From: Clostridium gasigenes
GTDB taxonomy: Bacteria > Bacillota > Clostridia > Clostridiales > Clostridiaceae
Assembly (NCBI RefSeq): GCF_900104115.1
Contig: NZ_FNJM01000015.1
Location: 1-64,000, forward strand
DNA: 64,000 bases
Direction of reading: 5' to 3'
The number at the start of each line of letters is the position of its first letter. Position 1 is the stretch's first letter. A program made the translations under genes and the position numbers. The notes under the pieces were generated by a model, which was given only the letters and a program-made list of their open reading frames with translations, did not search any database and was not told the DNA's origin. Shown here piece after piece: positions 18,906-28,123 of the stretch.

Positions 18906-19319
18906 ATGGCAGAGTTCATTAATAATATTCACGATGAAGTTGTAAATTTTGTTGGGATAGGTGATTATGCAATTGATGACAAAAAGCTACACTTTATATC
19001 AATGGCTATTATAGGTATGGTTATCTTTCTTATTACACAATTTGTATTTAAAAGAGTGGCAAAGTATAGCATAACAGCTATATCATTTATTTATACATTT
19101 ACTGTTATGATTGTTATTGTATTTGTAATTGAGATACAACAAAAGCTAACTAATAGGGGTAATATGGAATTTGCTGATATCGCCTATGGAATCTATGGCT
19201 TTTTATATGTTTTCTTAATATATTTAGTTATAAAGTTAATTTTTATATTTGCTAAGAAACAATTAGTCAAATTGAGTGATAAAAAAACAAACAAATTTAG
19301 GGATACTGAGGAGCAGTAG
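18906..19319 (+). CDS. VanZ-like small membrane protein
   Basis: A 137-residue protein with four membrane helices. It carries the VanZ pattern: DDKKLHF after the N-terminus, a central VIEIQQKLTNRGNMEFADIAY and a final helix. VanZ-like proteins are linked to lipoglycopeptide tolerance; the function here is unknown. The start is uncertain: a GGGGGTGG site at 18873-18880 points to a non-ATG start (ATA or ATT) near 18886 rather than ATG 18906, and a TTG at 18852 is also open. The core is secure. Confidence 0.6.
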   Translation: MAEFINNIHDEVVNFVGIGDYAIDDKKLHFISMAIIGMVIFLITQFVFKRVAKYSITAISFIYTFTVMIVIVFVIEIQQKLTNRGNMEFADIAYGIYGFLYVFLIYLVIKLIFIFAKKQLVKLSDKKTNKFRDTEEQ

Positions 19320-19361
19320 ATTACATATACACTAAGTTATCTATAGTCTCAAATATAAAGA

Positions 19362-19410
19362 GAGCTAGGACCTTTAGCATAAAATGGCTAAATATCCTAG
19401 CTCCTTTTAT
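19362..19410 (+). terminator. Terminator after the VanZ-like gene
   Basis: GAGCTAGGA (19362-19370) pairs with TCCTAGCTC (19395-19403), with an inner TTTAGC/GCTAAA stem, then TTTTAT. The remaining region up to 19588 is AT-rich and presumably holds the exopolysaccharide promoter. Confidence 0.8.
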
Positions 19411-19588
19411 ATAAAATTGTTTTGAGGTGAAATTTAATCTTAAATATTCATTTAAGATTAAAAACTATTATTAATTGTATAGATAAATTTAAATAAAAGT
19501 AATCTTTATTGTGTAAAATAATAAAGACTATTTTTTATGGGGTTTAAGGGGTTTTATAAATTAATAAAAAACAATAAAGAGGTAATTT

Positions 19589-21070
19589 ATGTATAAAAAA
19601 TTAGATGTGAAAAGGTTATATAATTTTATAAAAATTAAGATGACCCCAGAAATTACAGTGCTTATTCTAATAATGATTATAGGTACATTTGGATTATTTA
19701 TAAAACCAATAATCGGGATTGCGGATAATGGCGACTTTTATAGAATCATAAGTCAGAATGGATTATACCATTTATCAAATAATGATAACGATATAATGTT
19801 TGGATATTTTAACAAAGAATATGGAATATATAAATATGCAAGTGAAACAACTGGAGCATTATTTTCAACTCAATCTATATTTATAAAATTAGCAGTCTAC
19901 ATATCAAAAATATTTAATAATAATAATATTTTTGATATTAGGTTTCTTTCAATAATATTTTTGAGCTTACATGCAGTAGCAGCTTATTTACTAGTTAAGG
20001 TTTTTACTAAGGATATAAAAACACAAAAATTTAAGTATCTTATAGCAATTATATATACATTTATTTTTTGTGATACAGCATATATTTCATATTTCAATTC
20101 ATTTTATGGTGAAGGGGTAATAATAGCTTGTTTTTTACTAAGTGTAGCCATATTACTATATATAATAAAATTCAACAAAATAAATTTGGTGAATTTAATT
20201 TTATTCTCTATTGTTTGTTTATTATTTTTTGGGGCAAAGCAACAATTAGCACCTATAGGAGTGTTAGCTGCAATATTAATTATAAGGCTGGGATATGTTA
20301 ATGAAAATAAATATATAAAGATATTATCAATAATAATAGGTATTTTCTTTATAGTATCAGCAGGGTTATTATATAAATCTATAAAGGGCGATTTTGACTA
20401 TATGAATAGATTTCATGCAATGACTAGAGGTTCACTTATGAATGGAGAAGATCCAGAAAAGGTATTAGAGAATTTTGGTATAGACGGAAGCTACTCTTTG
20501 CTAGAAGGGGAAAATTTTTATAAGAAAGTACCCTCTATAAATCCAAATGATGAAAGACTAAAGGAAGACTTTTATGAAAACTATTCAATACCATCACTTT
20601 TTATATATTATTTAAAACATCGAAAAGAATTTAGATCGATTTTAAAAGTAGGCATTAAAAATGCATACACTATAAAGCCTGACGCCATGGGAAACTATGA
20701 AAAAAGTGAAGGCAAACCATATGGAGCTAAAAGTTATTTTTTTAGTGGATGGAGCGCTATAAAAGATAAAAGTGTATTTAAGACATCTGGCTTTATGATT
20801 TTATTTTTAATAATTTACTTTTTATGTTCCTTTAAAAGTTATAAAAAAAGCCTTAATACTAAAGATGTTAATGGGTGCTTATTTGAAGAAGCATATTTAT
20901 ATATTTTTTTAGCTGGATTTTCACAAATTATAATATCAGTAGTTGGAGCAGGTGATGCTGATATTGCAAAACATGAGTTTTTGTATAATTTGACATTCGA
21001 CTTAATGGTAATTAGATTAATAATGCAATATTTAATAATAATGGAGGGGAAAAGAATTGGGAAGCAATGA
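19589..21070 (+). CDS. Polytopic glycan-biosynthesis protein, WsfD-like (PssA-like position)
   Basis: 493 residues with about eleven membrane helices. The N-terminal loop after helix 1 has GIADNGDFYRII, an acidic motif like that of GT-C type sugar transferases, and a long extracellular loop (about 265-360) carries GAKSYFFSGW. This layout matches the WsfD-type hexose transferase family. It is the first gene of a six-gene locus, with a 14-base overlap into the GGDEF-like gene. The likely role is adding or modifying sugars on the exported polysaccharide; the donor is unknown. Confidence 0.65.
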   Translation: MYKKLDVKRLYNFIKIKMTPEITVLILIMIIGTFGLFIKPIIGIADNGDFYRIISQNGLYHLSNNDNDIMFGYFNKEYGIYKYASETTGALFSTQSIFIKLAVYISKIFNNNNIFDIRFLSIIFLSLHAVAAYLLVKVFTKDIKTQKFKYLIAIIYTFIFCDTAYISYFNSFYGEGVIIACFLLSVAILLYIIKFNKINLVNLILFSIVCLLFFGAKQQLAPIGVLAAILIIRLGYVNENKYIKILSIIIGIFFIVSAGLLYKSIKGDFDYMNRFHAMTRGSLMNGEDPEKVLENFGIDGSYSLLEGENFYKKVPSINPNDERLKEDFYENYSIPSLFIYYLKHRKEFRSILKVGIKNAYTIKPDAMGNYEKSEGKPYGAKSYFFSGWSAIKDKSVFKTSGFMILFLIIYFLCSFKSYKKSLNTKDVNGCLFEEAYLYIFLAGFSQIIISVVGAGDADIAKHEFLYNLTFDLMVIRLIMQYLIIMEGKRIGKQ

Positions 21071-21908
21071 AAAAATAAGTATGAAAATTGATTTATATGC
21101 AACATTAATGGTAGGATATTTTTTCGTGGCATGCATAGCCTTTGTATATTTAGAATTAAGTAAAAGTCTAGAAGGATATATAATGTTAATGATATTAATG
21201 ATTGTGGCTCAAATTAGCTATTATCTAGGAAAAACTGGGGCCTTAATAGTAGGTATGATAGTAGATTTTGTTTATTGCACCTATAAATTTTATCTTTCAT
21301 TTACTAAAGGGGTAGTATTAGATAATAAAATTTTTTATTGGATTATAATAGTTCCATTAACTGCTTTATTAATATCTACAATAGCGGAATTAATATTAGA
21401 AATGCAGGTTAAGATTAGTGAGTTAGAAGAAAAAAATAAAAAATTTATAATGATGGATGAATCTACAGGAATAAAAAATGGAAGGGCATTTATAAATGAA
21501 ATGCCTATATATATGAATTTACACAAAAGATATAAGATGCCAATAACATTAGTAATGGTAAGACTTAAATATAGTGATAAACTAGCTAGTATAGTAGGAG
21601 AAGATTTATTTAAGGAAGTAATAAGAAAATGTTCAGAGGTATTAGGTGAAACTTTAAGGTATGAGGATGGAAAATATTTAATTGATAAAAAAACATTTGC
21701 CTATATATTAATATGTGATGAAGATGGGGCTTTAGTTGTGAAAAATAGGATGAAGGAAGCTGTTAGGGAGATAAAAATAGGAAAAGAAAAACTATATAAA
21801 AATTTAAATGTTGAGGTTCAAATAGGAGGCTTTACTCAAAATGAACAGGTGATAGATCCTATGAGCTTTATTAATTTAGCAGAGAAAGAATTAGAGTATG
21901 ATGTTTAA
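21057..21908 (+). CDS. Membrane degenerate-GGDEF protein with intact c-di-GMP I-site (PssE/PelD-like receptor)
   Basis: 283 residues: about four membrane helices (10-115), a short coiled coil (ISELEEKNKK) and a GGDEF-fold domain opening with MDESTGIKNGRAF. The active-site GGDEF is replaced by DKKTF (residues 210-214), so cyclase activity is very unlikely. The inhibitory site RxxD is kept as R201-Y-E-D204, exactly five residues before the lost motif, which is the normal spacing. I infer a c-di-GMP receptor that controls the synthase, as Listeria PssE and Pseudomonas PelD do. The TTG start (21057) follows GGAGGGG and overlaps the upstream gene. Confidence 0.78.
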   Translation: MGSNEKISMKIDLYATLMVGYFFVACIAFVYLELSKSLEGYIMLMILMIVAQISYYLGKTGALIVGMIVDFVYCTYKFYLSFTKGVVLDNKIFYWIIIVPLTALLISTIAELILEMQVKISELEEKNKKFIMMDESTGIKNGRAFINEMPIYMNLHKRYKMPITLVMVRLKYSDKLASIVGEDLFKEVIRKCSEVLGETLRYEDGKYLIDKKTFAYILICDEDGALVVKNRMKEAVREIKIGKEKLYKNLNVEVQIGGFTQNEQVIDPMSFINLAEKELEYDV

Positions 21909-23232
21909 TAATATAAAAAAAGCAATTATTTTATGTATAGGAATAACGTTAATACTTCCTTGGAAGGTTTCCTTAGCAATAGAGAATAAGAGTGAATTAC
22001 TAATTATATATGATCAATATAAGGAGTATGCAAGCAAAAATAATAATTTGAATTATGTTATAAAAATGGCATTGACTACAGGAAAAAACATAGAGTTAAG
22101 AAAAATAAATAGTTATACAACAGAAGATTTAAATAATGCTGAGGGCATTATTATATTATCCAATGAAGAGGGAAGCTTTAAAGGGCCTGAAGTAGAGGAG
22201 CTTTACATAAGAAGTGAAAAATTATTGTGGATTGGAAAGAATTCTTCTGATGAGGAAGTAGTTCCATTAAATTTCAAAGATAAAAGATCAATATTAGAAA
22301 TAAAGAAAAAAATAAATGATAAATTTAATAATAAGGAAAATAAAAAGAGAAATTGTTATCTATTAATAGATGAAGTTTATCCATATGATGATTTAAATTG
22401 GTTAGTTAAAAAAGCAGACTATTTATATGATCAGGGAATTCCATTTTTAGTTAGTGCCATGGGGGTTTATGAAAATTTAGAATTTGATGCCATGAAAAGA
22501 TATGTTGAGGCTCTAAGATATTGTGTTGCCTCAGGTGGGACTGTTATTTTAGGCGATCCTTATTTGTATGATAAGGGACCTACAGAAGAGGAACTAATGC
22601 AAAATGTTTCTATTGCCCAGGATGCCTTTGTAAATTATAAGGTATATCCAATAGCAACAACCATAAATGATTATTATTTATATAGAAATGATAGAAAAAA
22701 ATATTTAGATGAGACTTCTACAATAATAATTAATGAAAATCAAAATTTAGGGGTAATAGATTTTGAAAAATATTCTATAGGTTATTTTGATAATGTGTTG
22801 CTAAAAATTGATGGTGAGGAATTGAATTTTTCAAAGGAACTATTAACTGATGTAGCAATAGGGATTAAAGGCAATGAGCCAATTAAGGATCTTCAAGAAA
22901 AAATACGATTATATAAAAAAAAGGGAATAGAATTTTCAAATACTATAAATTTAGAAAGTAAATTAACCTTTGGTAATAATAAAATAACTAATAATAGAAA
23001 TGGATTAATGGTTAATGATGTAAATTTACGAGGAAATAAATTTTTATCAAAACAGGGGTTATATGGGGATGAAGATAAAAATTTGGAAGATGAGATACCG
23101 GAAAAATCGGGTATTATTGATTTAACTAACGTAAACAAAGGGATATTTGTAATTGCTATTATGGGGGTAATAGTATTTATAATATTCTTCTTATACAGTT
23201 TAAAAATAGATAAGAAAAAGTATTTTAAGTAA
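21898..23232 (+). CDS. DUF2334 polysaccharide-deacetylase-like secreted membrane protein
   Basis: 444 residues. A hydrophobic N-terminal signal (about 8-25) leads to an extracellular region with a DUF2334 domain (about 150-300): CYLLIDEVYPYDDLN holds the acidic pair expected of deacetylase folds, followed by GIPFLVSAMGVYEN and GGTVILGDPYLYD. A C-terminal helix (IFVIAIMGVIVFIIFFLYSL) and a Lys-rich end anchor it in the membrane. It overlaps the GGDEF-like gene by 11 bases. In this setting it probably removes acetyl groups from the nascent polymer. The tandem ATG start makes either codon possible. Confidence 0.75.
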   Translation: MMFNNIKKAIILCIGITLILPWKVSLAIENKSELLIIYDQYKEYASKNNNLNYVIKMALTTGKNIELRKINSYTTEDLNNAEGIIILSNEEGSFKGPEVEELYIRSEKLLWIGKNSSDEEVVPLNFKDKRSILEIKKKINDKFNNKENKKRNCYLLIDEVYPYDDLNWLVKKADYLYDQGIPFLVSAMGVYENLEFDAMKRYVEALRYCVASGGTVILGDPYLYDKGPTEEELMQNVSIAQDAFVNYKVYPIATTINDYYLYRNDRKKYLDETSTIIINENQNLGVIDFEKYSIGYFDNVLLKIDGEELNFSKELLTDVAIGIKGNEPIKDLQEKIRLYKKKGIEFSNTINLESKLTFGNNKITNNRNGLMVNDVNLRGNKFLSKQGLYGDEDKNLEDEIPEKSGIIDLTNVNKGIFVIAIMGVIVFIIFFLYSLKIDKKKYFK

Positions 23233-23243
23233 AGGAGATCAAT

Positions 23244-24497
23244 ATGAGCCTGGTTGATTATTTACTAGTGTACTCTTTAGGAGTGATATGGGTAGTTATT
23301 TTTATGAACATTATTTTAGTAATCGGAGGATATATTTATTATACAAAAATACATGATAAAAAAATGAAGGAAGAAATAGATTACTATCCATTTGTAACCG
23401 TTATGGTACCATCTCATAATGAGGGGGTGGTTATAAAGAGGACTGCAGAGTCTCTTTTAAGATTAGATTATCCAAAGGAAAGATATGAAATAATAATAAT
23501 TAATGATAATTCTTCAGATAACTCTGAAGAGATATTAAATCAGGTTAAGGATAAATATAAAGGAAGAAATTTTACTGTGATAAACACAGATAGTGTAACT
23601 GGCGGGAAGGGAAAATCGAATGCTTTAAACATGGCATTTAATATAAGCCGGGGTGAATATCTTGCTATTTATGATGCGGATAATACTCCAGAGCCAAAGG
23701 CTTTAAAATATTTAATTCAAACTATTGACGAGGACCCAAAACTTGGCGCAGTTATAGGTAAGTTTAGATGTAGAAATAAAAATGTGAATTTACTAACTGC
23801 ATTTATTAATATAGAGACATTATCTTTTCAGTGGATGGCACAAGCGGGAAGATGGCAGATCTTTAATCTTTGTACTATTCCAGGAACTAACTTTGTAGTA
23901 AGAAGAAAATTAATAGAAGAAATGGGCGGTTGGGATACTAAGGCAATAACAGAGGATACTGAAATTAGCTTTAGACTTTATAGAATGGGTTATAAAATAA
24001 AATTTATGCCCCTGGCAGTTACCTGGGAGCAGGAACCACAAACCTTAAAGGTTTGGTTTAGGCAAAGAACAAGATGGGCTAAAGGAAATATTTATGTAGT
24101 AATAAAAAATGCAAAGTACATTTTCAAACCAAGTGCTGGAGTTATAAGATTTGATCTTATATATTATGTAACTATATATTTTCTGTTTTTGTCAGCAAAT
24201 ATACTTTCAGATGCTATTTTTATTCTTGGTTTGCTTGGATTAATACAAGTTCATGTAAAAGGATATGTACTGGCTATATGGGTGATGGCTTTATCGGTAT
24301 TTGTATTATCACTTTTAGTTTGCATATCAACAGAAAAAGGAGAACTAACATTTAAAAATTTTATCGTAATTTTACTTATGTACTTTACTTATTGCAAGTT
24401 ATGGGGCGTTGTTGCTGGGTACGGTTTTTATAGTTTTATAAAAGATACAATATTTAAAAAAGAAGTAAAGTGGTATAAAACAGAACGGTTTGAGTAA
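23244..24497 (+). CDS. Processive GT2 polysaccharide synthase, BcsA-like without PilZ (PssC-like)
   Basis: 417 residues. One N-terminal helix, then a GT2 domain (about 50-290) with all processive-synthase motifs: the first Asp in NDNSSDN, DADN (DxD), TEDTE (catalytic base) and QRTRW (QxxRW). Three to four C-terminal helices form the translocation channel. Bacterial cellulose synthases carry a C-terminal PilZ c-di-GMP domain; here the chain ends just after the last helix and an amphipathic segment, so PilZ is absent. The neighbouring I-site protein may supply c-di-GMP control. AAAGGAGA precedes the ATG. Confidence 0.88.
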   Translation: MSLVDYLLVYSLGVIWVVIFMNIILVIGGYIYYTKIHDKKMKEEIDYYPFVTVMVPSHNEGVVIKRTAESLLRLDYPKERYEIIIINDNSSDNSEEILNQVKDKYKGRNFTVINTDSVTGGKGKSNALNMAFNISRGEYLAIYDADNTPEPKALKYLIQTIDEDPKLGAVIGKFRCRNKNVNLLTAFINIETLSFQWMAQAGRWQIFNLCTIPGTNFVVRRKLIEEMGGWDTKAITEDTEISFRLYRMGYKIKFMPLAVTWEQEPQTLKVWFRQRTRWAKGNIYVVIKNAKYIFKPSAGVIRFDLIYYVTIYFLFLSANILSDAIFILGLLGLIQVHVKGYVLAIWVMALSVFVLSLLVCISTEKGELTFKNFIVILLMYFTYCKLWGVVAGYGFYSFIKDTIFKKEVKWYKTERFE

Positions 24498-24524
24498 GAA
24501 ATATTGAAAAATAGGAGGTACGGT

Positions 24525-26651
24525 ATGAATAAAAAAATATTTAATAATATAAACAAAATTGTAACTTTAATATTATTAATTGTTTCAATATTGACTGTGA
24601 TTCCAGTGGAGGTAGCACAGGGAGTTTTGAAAAATAGAAGTTATAGTAATAATATCTATAATAAAGAGCTAGAGCTTTCAAAGAATGTTTCTTTTTCAGG
24701 AGTTTATGATAGTTATTCTTGGAATTTTAATATAGATAAGAGAACTAATATTAAGGATATAAAGACCTCTATGGTTTTTGAAGTTACAGATGTATTAGAA
24801 AAAAATATAGGCAGTTATTTAACCTTTTTAGTAAATGGAACAGAATTTTATTCGAAAAAAATAGAAAGTAATAATGGACAAAACCAAACTATAGAATTAA
24901 AACTTCCATTAGAATTATTAAAGGATGGATTTAATGAGATTAAGGTAGAAGGTTATCTTAGACTTACAGATATGCCATGTACAGATGATTTAAACACTGC
25001 AAATTGGCTAGTTTTAAAGAAAGAGTCAAAAGTTAATATAACTCAAACAAATATGATTCCAGAAAATTTAATAAGTGAACTGACCTATCCATTAGTAAAT
25101 ATGGGAGGATATGAAATCACTAAAATAGTAATTCCTGATAGTTATACTGATGGAGAATTAACATCAGCATTAAAAATGCAAGGATTAATTGCAAGAGAAG
25201 GCGGAAGGGGACAAATTATTAAAGCTGAAAATGGGAAGGCTTTAGAAAAAAGTAATATAGCATATATAGGAAGAATAGATGCTATGCCAGAAATATTAAA
25301 AAAAGGGATAGGAGGTTTTGAAGATCTTAATAATCAAGCTTATATCAACATAGCAAACTCACCAGTAGGAGCTACAGGACAGGAAAAAATTCTGTATATT
25401 TTATCGGAAAATGATAAAGAATTAATTTGTGCTGTTAAATTCCTTATGAATAAGGAGTTGGTTAGCCAAGTTAACAAAAGTTCAGTTTATATAAATAGTA
25501 AAATGGATTTAAATGATAAGATTAAGGAACCACAAAAAACTTTCACATTTAAGGAACTTGGATATAACCAAAAAACTGTAGAAGGATTATTTAGAAATGA
25601 AATGGCTATTAACTACTCATTACCTCAAAATAGACAATTAAGTGTAGGAGATACAATTAATATAAATTTCAGGTATTCTGAAAATTTAGATTTTGATAGA
25701 TCTTTATTTACAGTATTTATAAATGATATTCCAGTTGCTAGTAAAAAGCTAGAAAAAGAGAAGGCAAATGAAGATAATCTTTTAATTACAGTACCAGAAG
25801 ATGTTACAAATATATTCTTTATTGAAATAAAGTTTGCCTTTGATTTATTACTAAATGATGTAAATTGTGAGATAAGAGATCAAAAGCAACCATGGGTATT
25901 TGTTAGAGATGATTCAACTATTCAAATTAATAATAAGGAACTAAAACAATTTTATTTTGATACATATCCAGCACCATTTGTATCTGATTGGGATATGAAT
26001 GAAACATTATTTGTTCTACCTGATAATCTTTCAAGTAGTGAGTTAACAGCTCTAGGTAATATGTCAGCTTATATGGAAAAACAAACTAAATACAATTTAG
26101 GAAGTTTAGAGGCTATAAGTTCAAAAAACTTAGAAAATCAGCATAATGATAAAAATATTGTTATTTATGGTACCCCAGATAATAATAAATTAATAAAAGA
26201 ATTAAACAAAAATCTTTGGATGCAGTATAATAATGAATATACAAAGTTTGAATCTAATGAAAAATTAACCCTTATGGAGGATTTTTCAAAGACAATATCA
26301 ACATTCCAATTAGATAAATCACCATATAACTCACAAAAAAATATGATGGTTTTAACATCACCAAGGGCGGATTTGTTAGAAAAAAGCTTGTTGTTTTTAA
26401 GTGAAGATAAGGAGTTTTATAAACTAAATGGAGATGGAGCAGTTATAGATGAGCATGGAAATGTTAGATGCTTTAAATATAAGGAAGAAGTGGAAGCACC
26501 AAGTTATGATAAAATAATAAAGCTAAGTAGTAGTTCTAAGATTTTATTAGTAGTGCTATTAGCATTAGTCATATTTACAATAAGTGCAATTTTATTATAT
26601 AAGAAAAAATATAAAATTAAGGTGTTTAGAAAAAATAATAAGTCTAAATAA
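24525..26651 (+). CDS. BcsB-like cellulose-synthase regulatory subunit family (PssD-like)
   Basis: 708 residues. A signal or anchor segment (about 10-32) precedes a long extracellular part with two BcsB-type carbohydrate-binding plus flavodoxin-like repeats: FLVNGTEFYSKKI...LKDGFNEIKVEG in the first, FINDIPVASKKLEKE...PAPFVSDWDMNETLFVLPDN in the second. One C-terminal membrane helix (ILLVVLLALVIFTISAILLY) and a basic tail end it. It should pair with the BcsA-like synthase to guide the polymer outward. I chose ATG 24525 because TAGGAGGT lies eight bases upstream; a TTG seven codons earlier has no site. Confidence 0.85.
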   Translation: MNKKIFNNINKIVTLILLIVSILTVIPVEVAQGVLKNRSYSNNIYNKELELSKNVSFSGVYDSYSWNFNIDKRTNIKDIKTSMVFEVTDVLEKNIGSYLTFLVNGTEFYSKKIESNNGQNQTIELKLPLELLKDGFNEIKVEGYLRLTDMPCTDDLNTANWLVLKKESKVNITQTNMIPENLISELTYPLVNMGGYEITKIVIPDSYTDGELTSALKMQGLIAREGGRGQIIKAENGKALEKSNIAYIGRIDAMPEILKKGIGGFEDLNNQAYINIANSPVGATGQEKILYILSENDKELICAVKFLMNKELVSQVNKSSVYINSKMDLNDKIKEPQKTFTFKELGYNQKTVEGLFRNEMAINYSLPQNRQLSVGDTININFRYSENLDFDRSLFTVFINDIPVASKKLEKEKANEDNLLITVPEDVTNIFFIEIKFAFDLLLNDVNCEIRDQKQPWVFVRDDSTIQINNKELKQFYFDTYPAPFVSDWDMNETLFVLPDNLSSSELTALGNMSAYMEKQTKYNLGSLEAISSKNLENQHNDKNIVIYGTPDNNKLIKELNKNLWMQYNNEYTKFESNEKLTLMEDFSKTISTFQLDKSPYNSQKNMMVLTSPRADLLEKSLLFLSEDKEFYKLNGDGAVIDEHGNVRCFKYKEEVEAPSYDKIIKLSSSSKILLVVLLALVIFTISAILLYKKKYKIKVFRKNNKSK

Positions 26652-26678
26652 TTATTAATAAATACAAGGTGGGATATT

Positions 26679-27806
26679 ATGTCTAAAAAAAATAAAATAG
26701 GGCTAGTGACTATTTTTTTTATAGTTGTCGTATGTTTTTATATGTATAATTTTAATTATACAACTAGAGGGATAATTAATAAGAGCATAAATAAATTTCA
26801 AGGAAAAACTTTAAACGATAAATTTGAAAAAAAAATAAAATCAGGTAATTTATCTACTGATTATACAGTAGAAGAGGCACTTAATGATATTGATAAATTT
26901 GGACTAAATACTATAAATCTTCCTGTAGTAATAAATATTGACTCTCTCTCATCTAGTGATATGAGTATATATGACAATAGTTTAGAAAGAGCGAAAATGC
27001 TACTTGACGAGCTAAAAGGAAGAGATATTAATATAATCCTAGAACCTTATCCATGGATAGAGAATGGAAGTAAATATGAAACGGAACTAAATCCAGAAGA
27101 TAAAGAAGCTTTTTTTAATAATTGGAAAACAAAGGTCATTAAGCCCTTAATAGATGAAATAGCAATACCCTATCATATAGATGCATTTAACATAGCAACT
27201 AGCTTCTCAAAGTTAGAATATATGGAAGATGAGTTTTGTAATATAATTGATTATGTTAGAGGATATTATAAGGGATTAGTAACATATAGAACTAGCTTTT
27301 GGATAACAACTAATTGGAATGTTGAAAGTACTATGGAAATAGAAAAACAATTAAAGAGCCAATATGAAAATAAATTAAATAATAAGTTGTTTTCAAAGGT
27401 AGACTTTATATCTATTGCTTCATATTTTGAGCTTACAGATAATGATATAAATACAGTGGATAGTTTAGTAAATTCAATAAATTCATCACAAAGATATTAT
27501 AGAAAACAAGAAATAAAAGAAGAAGTAAAAGCTTTTAATGAAAAATGGGAAAAACCAATTTTCTTTGGAGAATTAGGCTTTCCAAGAACTGAAAAAGCTT
27601 CTATAGAGCCATGGAATCCTTATAAAACAACTGTGATTAATAGTCGCGAGCAGGGAAATTGTTTTGAGGCTTATAAAATAGCATATAAAGATGAACCTTG
27701 GTTTTTAGGATTTTCTCTTTTTGCTATAGGAAACCAGGGAGCGGATAAGATGTATTATCCTGGAGTAGAAGCCAGTGAGGTTATAAAAAATTGGGATAAA
27801 GAGTAA
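26679..27806 (+). CDS. Membrane-anchored glycoside-hydrolase-like TIM-barrel protein (GH113-like)
   Basis: 375 residues. An N-terminal anchor helix (7-25) is followed by a barrel-like domain: NTINLPVVINID, IILEPYPWIENG, HIDAFNIATSFSKLE, and near the C-terminus FFGELGFPRTE, where the Glu is placed like the nucleophile of clan-A hydrolases, then PWFLGFSLFAIGNQGADK. GH113 (beta-mannanase-type) is the nearest shape I recognise. As last gene of the exopolysaccharide operon it probably trims or releases the polymer, as PssZ and BcsZ do. The acid/base residue is not obvious, so activity is unproven. Confidence 0.65.
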   Translation: MSKKNKIGLVTIFFIVVVCFYMYNFNYTTRGIINKSINKFQGKTLNDKFEKKIKSGNLSTDYTVEEALNDIDKFGLNTINLPVVINIDSLSSSDMSIYDNSLERAKMLLDELKGRDINIILEPYPWIENGSKYETELNPEDKEAFFNNWKTKVIKPLIDEIAIPYHIDAFNIATSFSKLEYMEDEFCNIIDYVRGYYKGLVTYRTSFWITTNWNVESTMEIEKQLKSQYENKLNNKLFSKVDFISIASYFELTDNDINTVDSLVNSINSSQRYYRKQEIKEEVKAFNEKWEKPIFFGELGFPRTEKASIEPWNPYKTTVINSREQGNCFEAYKIAYKDEPWFLGFSLFAIGNQGADKMYYPGVEASEVIKNWDKE

Positions 27807-27810
27807 TAAG

Positions 27811-27850
27811 AAAGGCGGTTGTAATTAATTTTACAACCTCCTTTTTTATT
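27811..27850 (+). terminator. Terminator of the exopolysaccharide operon
   Basis: AAAGGCGGTTGTAA (27811-27824) pairs with TTACAACCTCCTTT (27831-27844) with one mismatch, followed by a run of T. The 270 bases after it are very A/T-rich and hold only the upstream region of the nucleotidase gene. Confidence 0.88.
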
Positions 27851-28123
27851 ACAAAAGGCAAGCTATATAACATAATTTACAAAACAAGTCAAACTGTTTA
27901 AATTAGGAAATTAATATTTTTTTGAATTTAAAAAAAATAAAATAGGGGGAAATATGTAATAATAATAACAAAATAGTAAATAATACACAAATAAAATATC
28001 AATAAAATAAAAAAAGGAATATAAAAATAAAATTAGAAAAAATTAGATGGAAATTAATGTTATGTATATATTATAATTAGTTTGCAATACAATAAAAAAT
28101 TTACAAAGGGAAGGTGCAAAAAT

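Noticed and set aside
21057-21908. Active diguanylate cyclase
   Set aside because: The GGDEF signature is DKKTF; the catalytic and metal residues are missing.
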